A DNA stretch of 33,614 bases from Pseudomonadota bacterium. GTDB taxonomy: Bacteria > Pseudomonadota > Gammaproteobacteria > Burkholderiales > Burkholderiaceae_C. The position numbers were made by a program, and so were the translations under genes. Shown in pieces: positions 19,240 to 27,181 of the stretch; the stretch's first letter is position 1; the number at the start of each line of letters is the position of its first letter. Location of the stretch: contig JAJZWA010000019.1 of NCBI GenBank assembly GCA_021846965.1, positions 24,769-58,382 of the forward strand, read 5' to 3'. Under the pieces are notes generated by a model. It did not search any database and was not told the DNA's origin. It was given only the letters and a program-made list of their open reading frames with translations.

Positions 19240-20046
19240 TCAGCCCAGGGATTGCGCCGAGGAGGCGCCCAGGCGCCTGGACAGGAGCTGGGCATAGGAG
19301 CGCAGGGTCTGCGCCAGGGCTCCGGCCGGGTCGGCGTCGAAGGCCGGCGTGGGGCCGATGAGGGTCAGCGCCAGCACCATCTGGCCGCGCTGGTCGAACA
19401 CCGGGGCCGACATCGCGCTGATCCCGGGCAGCAGGCCGCCCACGCTCAGGCTCACCCCCTGGGCGCGCACGCGGGCCAGCTCCGCCTCGAAGGGCGGGTC
19501 GGGCGCGTCCGTGTCGAGCACCTCTCGCACCCGCTCGCGCGCATGGAAGGCGGCGAAGGCCATGCCGGTGGCCGTGTTGCGCAGGCTGGCCACCGTGCCC
19601 GGGCGCATGCGCACGTGCACGGGACTGGGAGCCTCCTCGATGCGCACGATGGTCGGCCCGTGGTTGCCCCACAGCGCGGTGGCCGCGCTCTGGCCGGTGG
19701 CCTGCGCGAGTTCCACGAGCAGGGGCTCGGCCAGGCGCACCGGGTCGTACTGCTGCAGGCTGATCAGGCCGAGTTCCATGGCCAGCGGCCCCAGGCCATA
19801 GCGGCCGGTGGAGTCCTGGTCGATCAGCCCCAGCTTGCCGAAGCTCACCAGATAGGGATGGGCCTTGCCGGGCGCCATGTCGGCCGCCTGTGCGAGCTCC
19901 TTGAGGGACAGCGCGCGGCCGCGATCGGCCAGCGCACGCAGCAGGCGCCCGCCGACCTCGATGCTCTGGATGCCCCGGGAGCCGCGCGCCGGCGTGTCGT
20001 CGCCCGGGTCTTCGGCGGAATCGGGTTTATACCTATGCTGATTCAT
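19240..20046 (-). CDS. IclR-family transcriptional regulator
   Basis: The 268-residue protein has an N-terminal winged HTH at about residues 27-85 (GGRLLRALADRGRALSLKELAQAADMAPGKAHPYL, then the wing LIDQDSTGRYGLG). A C-terminal IclR ligand-binding domain follows (VRMRPGTVASLRNTATGMAFAAF and GLLPGISAMSAPVFDQRGQMVLALTLIG). Members of this family usually control aromatic or small-acid catabolic genes and often lie divergent from their targets. Here it diverges from the FAD monooxygenase at 20163 with a 116-bp intergenic region, so control of that gene and the ABC transporter behind it is the simplest inference. It is followed on its own strand by the cbiX-ybiB fusion after 61 bp, so the two could share a transcript. 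Confidence 0.92.
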   Translation of the reverse strand: MNQHRYKPDSAEDPGDDTPARGSRGIQSIEVGGRLLRALADRGRALSLKELAQAADMAPGKAHPYLVSFGKLGLIDQDSTGRYGLGPLAMELGLISLQQYDPVRLAEPLLVELAQATGQSAATALWGNHGPTIVRIEEAPSPVHVRMRPGTVASLRNTATGMAFAAFHARERVREVLDTDAPDPPFEAELARVRAQGVSLSVGGLLPGISAMSAPVFDQRGQMVLALTLIGPTPAFDADPAGALAQTLRSYAQLLSRRLGASSAQSLG

Positions 20047-20162
20047 TAGGGAATGACTAAGCTGCGTTCAACAGATTCATTTCAAGCCATTCTTCGGTTT
20101 TTGTCCATCGGCGCCGCCCCGCGACGTCGGATCGATGGGGCCGATGTCCGCGCATTGCATCC
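20047..20162. promoter_or_regulatory. Divergent intergenic region between iclR and FAD monooxygenase
   Basis: This 116-bp region separates two divergent genes and must hold promoters for both. The left part is AT-richer; on the minus strand TTGAAC is followed 17 bp later by TAATGA, which would place the iclR transcript start at or near its ATG. The right part has CATCGGC and its reverse complement GCCGATG about 25 bp apart, and the small palindrome CGACGTCG. I cannot choose a definite IclR operator. Confidence 0.4.
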
Positions 20163-21830
20163 ATGGCCGTCGCATACGTGCATCCCCATTTCGCTGCCCG
20201 CCTGCCTCCCCGACCGCAGGCCGGCGCGCGCATTCCCCTGGTGATCGTCGGTGCCGGGCCCATCGGGCTGGCGGCCGCCATCGACTGTGCCCAGCACGGC
20301 CTGAGCGTGGTGCTGCTGGACGACGACGACACCGTCAGCGTGGGCTCGCGCGGCCTGTGCTACGCCAAGCGCAGCCTGGAGGTGCTCGAGCGCCTGGGTG
20401 CCGGCGAGCCGGTGTTGCGCAAGGGCGTGACCTGGAACACCGGGCGCGTGTTCCACCGCGAGCGCGAGGTCTACAGCTTCGAGCTGCTGCCGGAGCCCGG
20501 GCATGCGATGCCCGGCATGGTCAACCTGCAGCAGTACTACCTCGAGCAGTACCTGGTCGACCGCGCGCAGCAGTTGCCCGGCATCGCGCTGTGCTGGAAG
20601 AACCGGGTCGAGGGCATCGAGCCCGACGGCGACGGGGTGCTTCTGCGCGTGAACGGCCCGCAGGGCGAGTACAGCCTGCAGGCCGACTGGGTGATCGCCG
20701 CCGACGGCGCGCGCAGCCCGCTGCGCAAGATGCTGGGCCTGGACGCCGAGGGCAAGGTGTTCAACGACCGCTTTCTCATCGCCGACGTGTCGATGCACGC
20801 GCAGTTCCCCGCCGAACGCTGGTTCTGGTTCGATCCGCCGTTCCACCCCGGCCAGTCGGTGCTGCTGCACCGCCAGGCCGACGACATCTGGCGCATCGAC
20901 TTCCAGCTCGGCGCCGGCGCCGACCCCGAGCTGGAGCGTCAACCCGAGCGCGTGATTCCCCGCATCCGGGCGATGCTCGACCATCAGGGTTACCACGACG
21001 TGCACTTCGACCTCGAATGGGTCAGCGTGTACACCTTCCAGTGCCGGCGCATGCGCAACTTCCGCAGCGGGCGCGTGCTGTTCGCGGGCGACGCCGCGCA
21101 CCAGGTCTCGCCCTTCGGCGCGCGTGGCGCGAACTCGGGGCTGCAGGACGTGGACAACCTGGCCTGGAAGCTGGCCCTGGTGCTGCGCGGGCTGGCGCCC
21201 GAGTCCCTGCTCGACAGCTACGACGTCGAGCGCTCGGCCGCGGCCGACGACAACATCGACAATTCCACCCGCTCGACCGATTTCATCACCCCCAAGACCG
21301 AGGCTGCGCGGCGCTACCGGGAGGCCACGCTGCAGCTGGCGGTGCGCCACCCCTTCGCGCGCGCCCTGGTGAATTCCGGGCGCCTTTCCACGCCCACCCA
21401 TCTTTGGGACTCACCGTTGAACACCCCCGATGCCGAGCCCTTCGGGGGCGTGATGCGGCCCGGATCGCCGCTGGCCGACGCTCCGGTGGAGCTCGAGGGG
21501 CGTGCCGACTGGCTGCTGCGCCATACCGGCGGGGGCTTCACCCTGCTGCTGTTCACCGATCGCGCGGAAGACCTGCGCGAGACGGTGCTGCGCCTGCGCG
21601 AACTGGGCGAAGGCCCCCTCGCGCCGCGCCTGATCGTGCTGGCCGAGCAGCCGGGGCAGCTCGAGGGCGTGCAGGTGCTGCACGACGTGCAGCACCTGGC
21701 CGCCGAGCGCTGCGACGCCCGTGAAGGCACCGCCTACCTGATTCGCCCCGACCAGCACGTGGCCGCGCGCTGGCGGAGGGTGGATGCGGCCGGCCTGCGG
21801 GCGGCGCTGGCGCGCGCCAGCGGACACTGA
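20163..21830 (+). CDS. FAD-dependent class A aromatic monooxygenase-like protein
   Basis: The 555-residue protein resembles single-component flavoprotein hydroxylases of the MhpA/PheA type, which use NAD(P)H and O2 to hydroxylate an aromatic ring. It has the Rossmann dinucleotide motif (IVGAGPIGLAAAIDCAQHGL), an FAD/NADPH-binding DG motif (ADWVIAADGARSPLRKMLGL), and the second FAD motif with GD (VLFAGDAAHQVSPFGARGAN). A C-terminal thioredoxin-like extension from about residue 435 is typical of phenol hydroxylase-like members. No Shine-Dalgarno stands out before the ATG, but the N-terminal YVHPHF...PP segment is usual for this subgroup. It diverges from iclR and is followed by a DUF2783 gene and a Liv-type transporter. 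The substrate cannot be read from the sequence. Confidence 0.87.
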   Translation: MAVAYVHPHFAARLPPRPQAGARIPLVIVGAGPIGLAAAIDCAQHGLSVVLLDDDDTVSVGSRGLCYAKRSLEVLERLGAGEPVLRKGVTWNTGRVFHREREVYSFELLPEPGHAMPGMVNLQQYYLEQYLVDRAQQLPGIALCWKNRVEGIEPDGDGVLLRVNGPQGEYSLQADWVIAADGARSPLRKMLGLDAEGKVFNDRFLIADVSMHAQFPAERWFWFDPPFHPGQSVLLHRQADDIWRIDFQLGAGADPELERQPERVIPRIRAMLDHQGYHDVHFDLEWVSVYTFQCRRMRNFRSGRVLFAGDAAHQVSPFGARGANSGLQDVDNLAWKLALVLRGLAPESLLDSYDVERSAAADDNIDNSTRSTDFITPKTEAARRYREATLQLAVRHPFARALVNSGRLSTPTHLWDSPLNTPDAEPFGGVMRPGSPLADAPVELEGRADWLLRHTGGGFTLLLFTDRAEDLRETVLRLRELGEGPLAPRLIVLAEQPGQLEGVQVLHDVQHLAAERCDAREGTAYLIRPDQHVAARWRRVDAAGLRAALARASGH

Positions 21831-21931
21831 ACATGGCGGGTTTGCGCGGTGCCGCGGGCCGGCGCCATCCCACTATGCTTCGACTTGCTTCGATTCGATT
21901 CCATCGGCTTCCATTTGTTTCGCATTGATCC

Positions 21932-22156
21932 ATGGACCTCGTGCTGCAACCCCACTTCCACGATCCGGCCACGCCCAGCCCCTACGGGCACGTCGCGGCG
22001 GACGCCTTCTACGCGGAGCTGCTCGCGGCGCACGAAGGCCTGGACGCATCCGCATCCGCGCTGCTCGATGCCCGCCTGGTGCTGCTGCTGGCCAACCACG
22101 TCGGCGACCTGGGCGTGCTGCGCCAGGCCCTGAGCCTGGCGCGCGAGGCTGCGTGA
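21932..22156 (+). CDS. DUF2783 small protein
   Basis: This 74-residue protein of unknown function matches the pattern of DUF2783: a helix FYAELLAAHEGLDASASALLDARLVLLLANHVGDLGVLRQAL with the conserved LLLANH(V/I)GD(L) block. It has no signal peptide, membrane helix or Cys pair, so it is probably a small cytosolic helical protein. In several beta-proteobacteria a DUF2783 gene sits directly after an FAD-dependent monooxygenase, as here, which suggests a partner or accessory role. That is inference. The 101-bp gap before it contains TATGCT at 21874 as a weak -10 candidate and short TGCTTCGA repeats. No clear Shine-Dalgarno is seen. Confidence 0.8.
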   Translation: MDLVLQPHFHDPATPSPYGHVAADAFYAELLAAHEGLDASASALLDARLVLLLANHVGDLGVLRQALSLAREAA

Positions 22157-22262
22157 AGCCACACCGACCCCATGCATCGCGCCGGCCGCGAGGGCCGCGC
22201 GAACCCAGTCGTCCCGCATGCGCCATGTCGCGGCGGGGCATTCACCCCGGAGGAGACCATTC

Positions 22263-23414
22263 ATGAAAACCGTCCATCTCGTGCTCGCCGCTGCCGTTGC
22301 CATGGCTTGCGCGGCTACTGCCCACGCCGACGTCAAGGTCGGCGTGGTGCTGTCCCAGACCGGCCCGGCGGCATCGCTGGGCATTCCCGAGAAGAAGACC
22401 GTCGAGCTGTTCCCGAAGCAGATCGACGGGCAGAAGATCGTCTACATCTTCAAGGATGACGCCTCCGATCCGACCACCGCGGTCAAGGCGACCAAGGAGC
22501 TGATCGACAGCGACAAGGTGGACCTGGTGATCGGCTCGTCGATCACCCCGAACTCCATGGCCATGCTCGACGTCATCGGCGCCGGCAAGACCCCGAACAT
22601 CTCGCTGGCCGCCGGGCGCCCCATCGTGTTCCCGGTCACGGGCAATCGCGTGTGGGCCTTCAACACCCCGCAGACCACCGGCCTGATGGCGCGCGCCATC
22701 GTGAAGAACCTGGTCGCCGACAAGGTGCACAGCGTGGCCTTCATCGGCTTCGACGACGCCTACGGCGAGGATTGGTGGAACAACTTCTCCAAGGACGCCA
22801 AGGCGGCCGGCATCCAGGTCGTCGCCAGCGAGCGCTACAACCGCACCGCCACCTCGGTGACCGGGCAGATCCTGCACATCCTGGCGGCCAAGCCCCAGGC
22901 CGTGCTGATCGCCGCCTCGGGCACCCCGGCCGCGCTGCCCGAGCGCGAGCTCAAGAAGGTCGGCTACAAGGGCCAGATCTACCAGACCCACGGCGTGGCC
23001 AACCCCGACTTCCTGCGCGTGTGCGGAGCCGATTGCAACGGCACCATCCTGCCCGTGTCGCCCGGCGTGGTCGCGGCCCAGCTGCCCGAGTCCAGTCCCA
23101 TCAAGGCCTCGGCGATGAAATTCGCCACCGCCTATGAAGGCGCCTACGGCAAGAACTCGCTGTCGCAGTTCAGCGCCAATGCCTGGGATGCCATCACGCT
23201 GCTCGAGCACGCGCTGCCGGTGGCCCTCAAGCAGGCCAAGCCCGAGGACACCGTGGCCTTCCGCGCGGCCCTGCGCAATGCGCTGGAGGGCCTGAAGGAC
23301 GTGGCGGGTGCCGACGGCATCTACTCGATGAGCCCGACCGACCACAACGGCCTGGACGACCGCGCGGTGGCCATGGTGCGCATCGAGAACGGCACCTGGA
23401 AGATGCTCAAGTAA
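22263..23414 (+). CDS. Branched-chain amino acid/aromatic-type ABC transporter substrate-binding protein
   Basis: This is a periplasmic binding protein of the LivJ/Peripla_BP_6 type with 383 residues. A Sec signal peptide (KTVHLVLAAAVAMACAATAHA) ends near residue 22, and the mature protein begins DVKVGVVLSQTGPAASLG, the usual ligand-cleft strand. Other family blocks are VDLVIGSSITPNSMAMLDV and VAFIGFDDAYGEDWW. Members bind branched-chain amino acids, short amides or aromatic acids and deliver them to a LivHM permease. The ATG at 22263 has GGAGGAG about 6 bp upstream; an upstream in-frame ATG at 22218 lacks a signal sequence and is rejected. It begins the transporter operon behind the monooxygenase, so an aromatic ligand is plausible but unproven. 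Confidence 0.93.
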   Translation: MKTVHLVLAAAVAMACAATAHADVKVGVVLSQTGPAASLGIPEKKTVELFPKQIDGQKIVYIFKDDASDPTTAVKATKELIDSDKVDLVIGSSITPNSMAMLDVIGAGKTPNISLAAGRPIVFPVTGNRVWAFNTPQTTGLMARAIVKNLVADKVHSVAFIGFDDAYGEDWWNNFSKDAKAAGIQVVASERYNRTATSVTGQILHILAAKPQAVLIAASGTPAALPERELKKVGYKGQIYQTHGVANPDFLRVCGADCNGTILPVSPGVVAAQLPESSPIKASAMKFATAYEGAYGKNSLSQFSANAWDAITLLEHALPVALKQAKPEDTVAFRAALRNALEGLKDVAGADGIYSMSPTDHNGLDDRAVAMVRIENGTWKMLK

Positions 23415-23459
23415 ACCCCGCAGCACGCCACGCCCGACCCGCCACGCCCGAAACGCACC

Positions 23460-24503
23460 ATGGACTTCGGCATTGCCCTCTACCTCGGCCAGAGCGGGCT
23501 GACGCTCGGCGCCGTCTACGCCTTGCTCGCGCTGGCCCTGGTGCTGGTGTTCGCGGTCACGCGGGTGATCTTCATCCCCCAGGGCGAGATCATGACCTTC
23601 GGCGCCTTGTCGCTGGTGGCCATCCACGCCGGGCGGGTGCCGCAGGCGGTGTGGCTGCTGCCGGTGCTGGGCGTGCTGTCCAGCGTGCTGGATGCGCGGC
23701 GCGCCGCGCAGGGCGGGGCGCCGGCGCTGGCGCGCATGCTGGGGGCCAACCTGGGCCCGGCGGCGCTGGCGCTGGCGGCCTGCTATGCCTTGCCGCTGGG
23801 CAGGCTGGACTACGCGCTGCAGATCCTGGTCGCGCTGCTGGTGACGGTTCCTCTGGGCCCGCTGCTGTACCGGCTGGTCTACCAGCCGGTGGCGCAGGCC
23901 TCGGTGCTGACCCTGCTGCTGCTGTCGGTGGCGCTGCACCTGGCCATGAGCAGCCTGGGGCTGTACCTGTTCGGCCCCGAGGGCTCGCGCCTGCCGGCCT
24001 TCACCGACGGCAGCTTCCAGCTCGCCGGCATGCCGGTGGACCAGCAGACCCTGTGGATCATCGCGCTGTCGGCGGTGCTGGTGGTGGCGCTGTTCCTGTT
24101 CTTCAACTACACCCTGTGGGGCAAGGCGCTGCGCGCCACCGCGGTCAGCCGCACGGGCGCGCAGCTCATGGGCATCTCGCCGGCCTTCGCCGGGCGCACG
24201 GCCTTCGCGCTGGCGGCGCTGATCGGGGCGCTGTCGGGGATTTTCATCGCCTCGACCACCATCATCTATTACGACTCGGGCTTCGTCATCGGGCTCAAGG
24301 GCTTCGTGGCGGCGATCATCGGCGGGCTCTCCAGCTACCCGCTGGCGGCGGCCGGCTCGATCTTCGTGGGACTGGTGGAGTCCTTCTCCTCCTTCTGGGC
24401 CAGCGCCTACAAGGACGTCATCGTGTTCTCGCTGATCCTGCCCGTGCTGCTGTGGCGCTCGCTGGCGCAGGGCTCCGGGGTGCACCAGGAGGACGAGGAA
24501 TGA
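23460..24503 (+). CDS. livH: Branched-chain amino acid-type ABC transporter permease, LivH family
   Basis: This inner-membrane permease has 347 residues and multiple hydrophobic helices, beginning GLTLGAVYALLALALVLVF. It carries the coupling-loop region GKALRATAVSRTGAQLMGIS and the family block GLKGFVAAIIGGLSSYPLAAAGSI. It is longer than the roughly 290-310 residues usual for LivH because of an insert at about residues 70-115 (VLDARRAAQGGAPALARMLG) between the first helices. The stop codon overlaps the start of the LivM-LivG fusion as ATGA, indicating coupled translation. It forms the membrane channel with the LivM half of the next gene. The symbol reflects family only; leucine transport is not implied. 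Confidence 0.92.
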   Translation: MDFGIALYLGQSGLTLGAVYALLALALVLVFAVTRVIFIPQGEIMTFGALSLVAIHAGRVPQAVWLLPVLGVLSSVLDARRAAQGGAPALARMLGANLGPAALALAACYALPLGRLDYALQILVALLVTVPLGPLLYRLVYQPVAQASVLTLLLLSVALHLAMSSLGLYLFGPEGSRLPAFTDGSFQLAGMPVDQQTLWIIALSAVLVVALFLFFNYTLWGKALRATAVSRTGAQLMGISPAFAGRTAFALAALIGALSGIFIASTTIIYYDSGFVIGLKGFVAAIIGGLSSYPLAAAGSIFVGLVESFSSFWASAYKDVIVFSLILPVLLWRSLAQGSGVHQEDEE

Positions 24504-26299
24504 AGCCCAGGCACTGGATCACCGCCGGCTTCGTGGTGCTGCTGGCGGTGCTGCCCTGGATGCTGGGCAGCTACGGGCGCACGCTGCTGGACTACATCGG
24601 CCTGGCCACCATCGTGGTGCTGGGCCTGGTGCTGCTGACCGGGGTGGGGGGGCTCACCAGTTTCGGCCAGGCGGCCTTCGTGGGCATGGGGGCCTACACC
24701 AGCGCCTATCTGTGCACGGCGCAGGGCTGGAGCCCCTGGTGGGGGCTGGTGGCGGCGCTGGTGCTGGTGACCGTGGCGGCGCTGGTGCTGGGCTGGCTGA
24801 CGCTGCGCATGAGCGGGCATTTCCTGCCGCTGTCCACGCTGGCCTGGGGCCTGAGCATCTACCTGGTGTTCGGCAACGTGCAGGCCATCGGCGGGCAGAC
24901 GGGCATGAGCGGCATCACGCCGATCAGCCTGCTGGGCGTCAAGCTGAGCACGGCGCTGCAGTACCACTACCTGATCTGGGGCGTGGTGCTGCTGATCGTG
25001 TGGACCGTGCACAACATGCTGGATTCGCGCGAGGGGCGCGCCATGCGCGCGCTCAAGGGGGGCACGCTGATGGCCGAGGCGATGGGGGTGAACACCACGC
25101 GCTTCAAGACCATCCTGTTCGTGCTGGCGGCGCAGTACGCGGCGGTGTCGGGCTGGCTGTACGCGCATATGCAAGGCTTCGTCAATCCCACGCCCTTCTC
25201 GCTGGGTCAGGGCATCGAATACCTGTTCATGGGCGTGGTGGGGGGCATCGGCGACCTGTGGGGTGCGGTGCTGGGATCGTCGCTGTATTCGCTGCTGCGC
25301 CAGTGGCTGCAGGACGTGCTGCCGCACCTGCTGGGGCGCAGCGGCAACTTCGAGGGCCTGGCCTTCGGGGTGCTGATGATCGTGATCCTGCAGCGCGCCC
25401 CCGAAGGGCTGTGGGCCAGGCTGCGCGCGCTGGGCGCGCGCTGGAGCACGGCGCACTCGCTGCCGCGGCGCCCGAACGCGCCGGCACTGGCCGAGCGCGC
25501 CCGGCCCGCCGCCGGCGAGGTGGTGCTGCAGGTGCGCGAGCTCACGCGGCGCTTCGGTGGACTGGTGGCCAACAACGCCATCAGCTTCGAGGTGCGGGCC
25601 GGCGAGGTGCTGGCGCTGATCGGGCCCAACGGGGCGGGCAAGAGCACCCTGTTCAACTGCATCTCCCAGGTCGACCGGGCGAGCGCGGGAGAGGTGCATT
25701 TCCGCGAGCGCCCGGTGCACCGGATGGACTCGCGCGCGGTGGCCGCACTGGGCATGAGCCGCACCTTCCAGCACGTGCGCCTGCTGCCGCGCATGAGCGT
25801 GCTGGACAACGTGGCGCTGGGCGCCCACCTGCGCGGACACCACAGTTTCGTGGCCTCGGCCTGGCGCCTGGATCGCGCGCAGGAGGCCTCCATCCAGGCC
25901 ACCGCCTGGCAGCAGCTGGAGCGTTGCGGGCTGGCCGAGCACGCGCACGCGCCGGCCGGCAGCCTGCCGCTGGGCCTGCAGCGGGTGGTGGAGATCGCGC
26001 GCGCGCTGGCCACCGACCCCTGCCTGCTGCTGCTCGACGAGCCGGCGGCGGGGCTGCGCTACCTGGAGAAGCGCAACCTGGCGCAGCTGCTGCAGCAGTT
26101 GCGCGCGCAGGGGCTGGCGATCCTGCTGGTCGAGCATGACCTGGACTTCGTCATGGGCCTGGCCGATCGCGTGGTGGCCATGGATTTCGGGGAGAAGATC
26201 GCCGAGGGGCTGCCGCGCGAGGTGCAGAAGCACCCGGCGGTGATCGAGGCGTACCTGGGTGGGCTCGACGAGCCGGCGCCGCAAGGGGAGGGGGCATGA
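24500..26299 (+). CDS. Fused LivM-type permease and LivG-type ATPase
   Basis: One 599-residue polypeptide joins a LivM-like permease (about 1-310, with GLTSFGQAAFVGMGAYTSAY and RALKGGTLMAEAMGVNT) to a LivG-like ATPase (about 342-599). The ATPase half has Walker A GPNGAGKS at 375-382, Q-loop near FQHVRLLP, Walker B LLLLDEP at 509-515 and His-switch H546. The ABC signature is degenerate: LPLGLQ at 489-494 replaces LSGGQ, and DEPAAGL is followed by RYLEK. Fused LivMG proteins are known in proteobacteria. It overlaps livH by 4 bp and livF by 4 bp, and GAGG elements precede its ATG. With LivF the transporter would have one degenerate and one canonical ATPase. Confidence 0.92.
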   Translation: MKPRHWITAGFVVLLAVLPWMLGSYGRTLLDYIGLATIVVLGLVLLTGVGGLTSFGQAAFVGMGAYTSAYLCTAQGWSPWWGLVAALVLVTVAALVLGWLTLRMSGHFLPLSTLAWGLSIYLVFGNVQAIGGQTGMSGITPISLLGVKLSTALQYHYLIWGVVLLIVWTVHNMLDSREGRAMRALKGGTLMAEAMGVNTTRFKTILFVLAAQYAAVSGWLYAHMQGFVNPTPFSLGQGIEYLFMGVVGGIGDLWGAVLGSSLYSLLRQWLQDVLPHLLGRSGNFEGLAFGVLMIVILQRAPEGLWARLRALGARWSTAHSLPRRPNAPALAERARPAAGEVVLQVRELTRRFGGLVANNAISFEVRAGEVLALIGPNGAGKSTLFNCISQVDRASAGEVHFRERPVHRMDSRAVAALGMSRTFQHVRLLPRMSVLDNVALGAHLRGHHSFVASAWRLDRAQEASIQATAWQQLERCGLAEHAHAPAGSLPLGLQRVVEIARALATDPCLLLLDEPAAGLRYLEKRNLAQLLQQLRAQGLAILLVEHDLDFVMGLADRVVAMDFGEKIAEGLPREVQKHPAVIEAYLGGLDEPAPQGEGA

Positions 26300-27048
26300 A
26301 GCTGCAGGCCGCGATCGACGCGAAGGATCGGCCGCTGCTCAGCGTGCAGGGCCTGAGCGTGAGCTATGGCAAGGTGCAGGCGGTGCGCGGCGTGGACCTG
26401 GAGGTGCCGCGCGGTCGCATCGTCACCGTGATCGGCCCCAATGGCGCCGGCAAGACCACGCTGCTGGGCGCGGTGATGGGCCTGCTGCGCGCCGGCGGCC
26501 AGGTGGTGTTCGACGGACGCGACCTGGCGCGCGCCGACGCGCAGCAGCGGGTGGAGGCGGGCATCGGGCTGGTGACCGAGAAGCGCGACCTGTTCGGCTC
26601 CATGAGCGTGCACGACAACCTCTTGCTGGGTTCCTTCCGGCGCCGCGACGGACGCGCGGCGCGCCAGCGCGAGCTCGAGCGGGTGTACGAACTGTTCCCG
26701 CGCCTGAAGGAGCGCCGCGCGCAGGCCGCGCAGACCCTGTCGGGCGGGGAGCGCCAGATGCTGGCGCTGGGGCGCGCGCTGATGGGTGCGCCGCGCCTGC
26801 TCATGCTCGACGAGCCCAGCCTGGGCCTGGCGCCGCGCATCGTGCGCGAGGTGCTGCACGCGGTGGCGCAGCTGCGCGACGCCGGCATGAGCGTGCTGCT
26901 GATCGAGCAGAACGCGCGCGCGGCGCTGCAGGTGGCCGACTTCGGCTACGTGCTGGAGCTGGGCGAGGTGTCCATGCACGGCCCGGCACAGCAGTTGCTG
27001 CACGACCCCAAGGTCGAGGCCACCTACCTGGGCATGCTCCAGGAATAG
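26296..27048 (+). CDS. livF: Branched-chain amino acid-type ABC transporter ATPase, LivF family
   Basis: This cytosolic ATPase of 250 residues pairs with the LivG half of the preceding gene. It has Walker A GPNGAGKT at 47-54, the canonical signature LSGGERQMLALGRAL and Walker B LLMLDEPSLGLAP. The His-switch region is less typical: IEQNARAALQVADFGYVLELG, with LLIEQN instead of a VEH triad, as is usual for LivF. GGGGAGGGGG immediately precedes the ATG and the start overlaps the upstream stop. It is the last gene of the transporter; the next gene is 133 bp downstream. Confidence 0.95.
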   Translation: MKLQAAIDAKDRPLLSVQGLSVSYGKVQAVRGVDLEVPRGRIVTVIGPNGAGKTTLLGAVMGLLRAGGQVVFDGRDLARADAQQRVEAGIGLVTEKRDLFGSMSVHDNLLLGSFRRRDGRAARQRELERVYELFPRLKERRAQAAQTLSGGERQMLALGRALMGAPRLLMLDEPSLGLAPRIVREVLHAVAQLRDAGMSVLLIEQNARAALQVADFGYVLELGEVSMHGPAQQLLHDPKVEATYLGMLQE

Positions 27049-27181
27049 CCCCGACCGGGGCCCTGCGCGCGATGGCCGCGGGCCGCGGCTCCCGCGCTCG
27101 CATCGCGCTGCATGGATGTATGCTGGGAGCTTCCGTGCTCCGGCGCGGCAGCGCCTTCGAGGAATTCGCCAGGAATCCGCC

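Noticed and set aside
22242-24485. 747-codon minus-strand open frame opposite the binding protein and LivH genes
   Set aside because: Composition is dominated by Gln, Arg, His and Gly with no recognisable domain, and the sense-strand genes are convincing.
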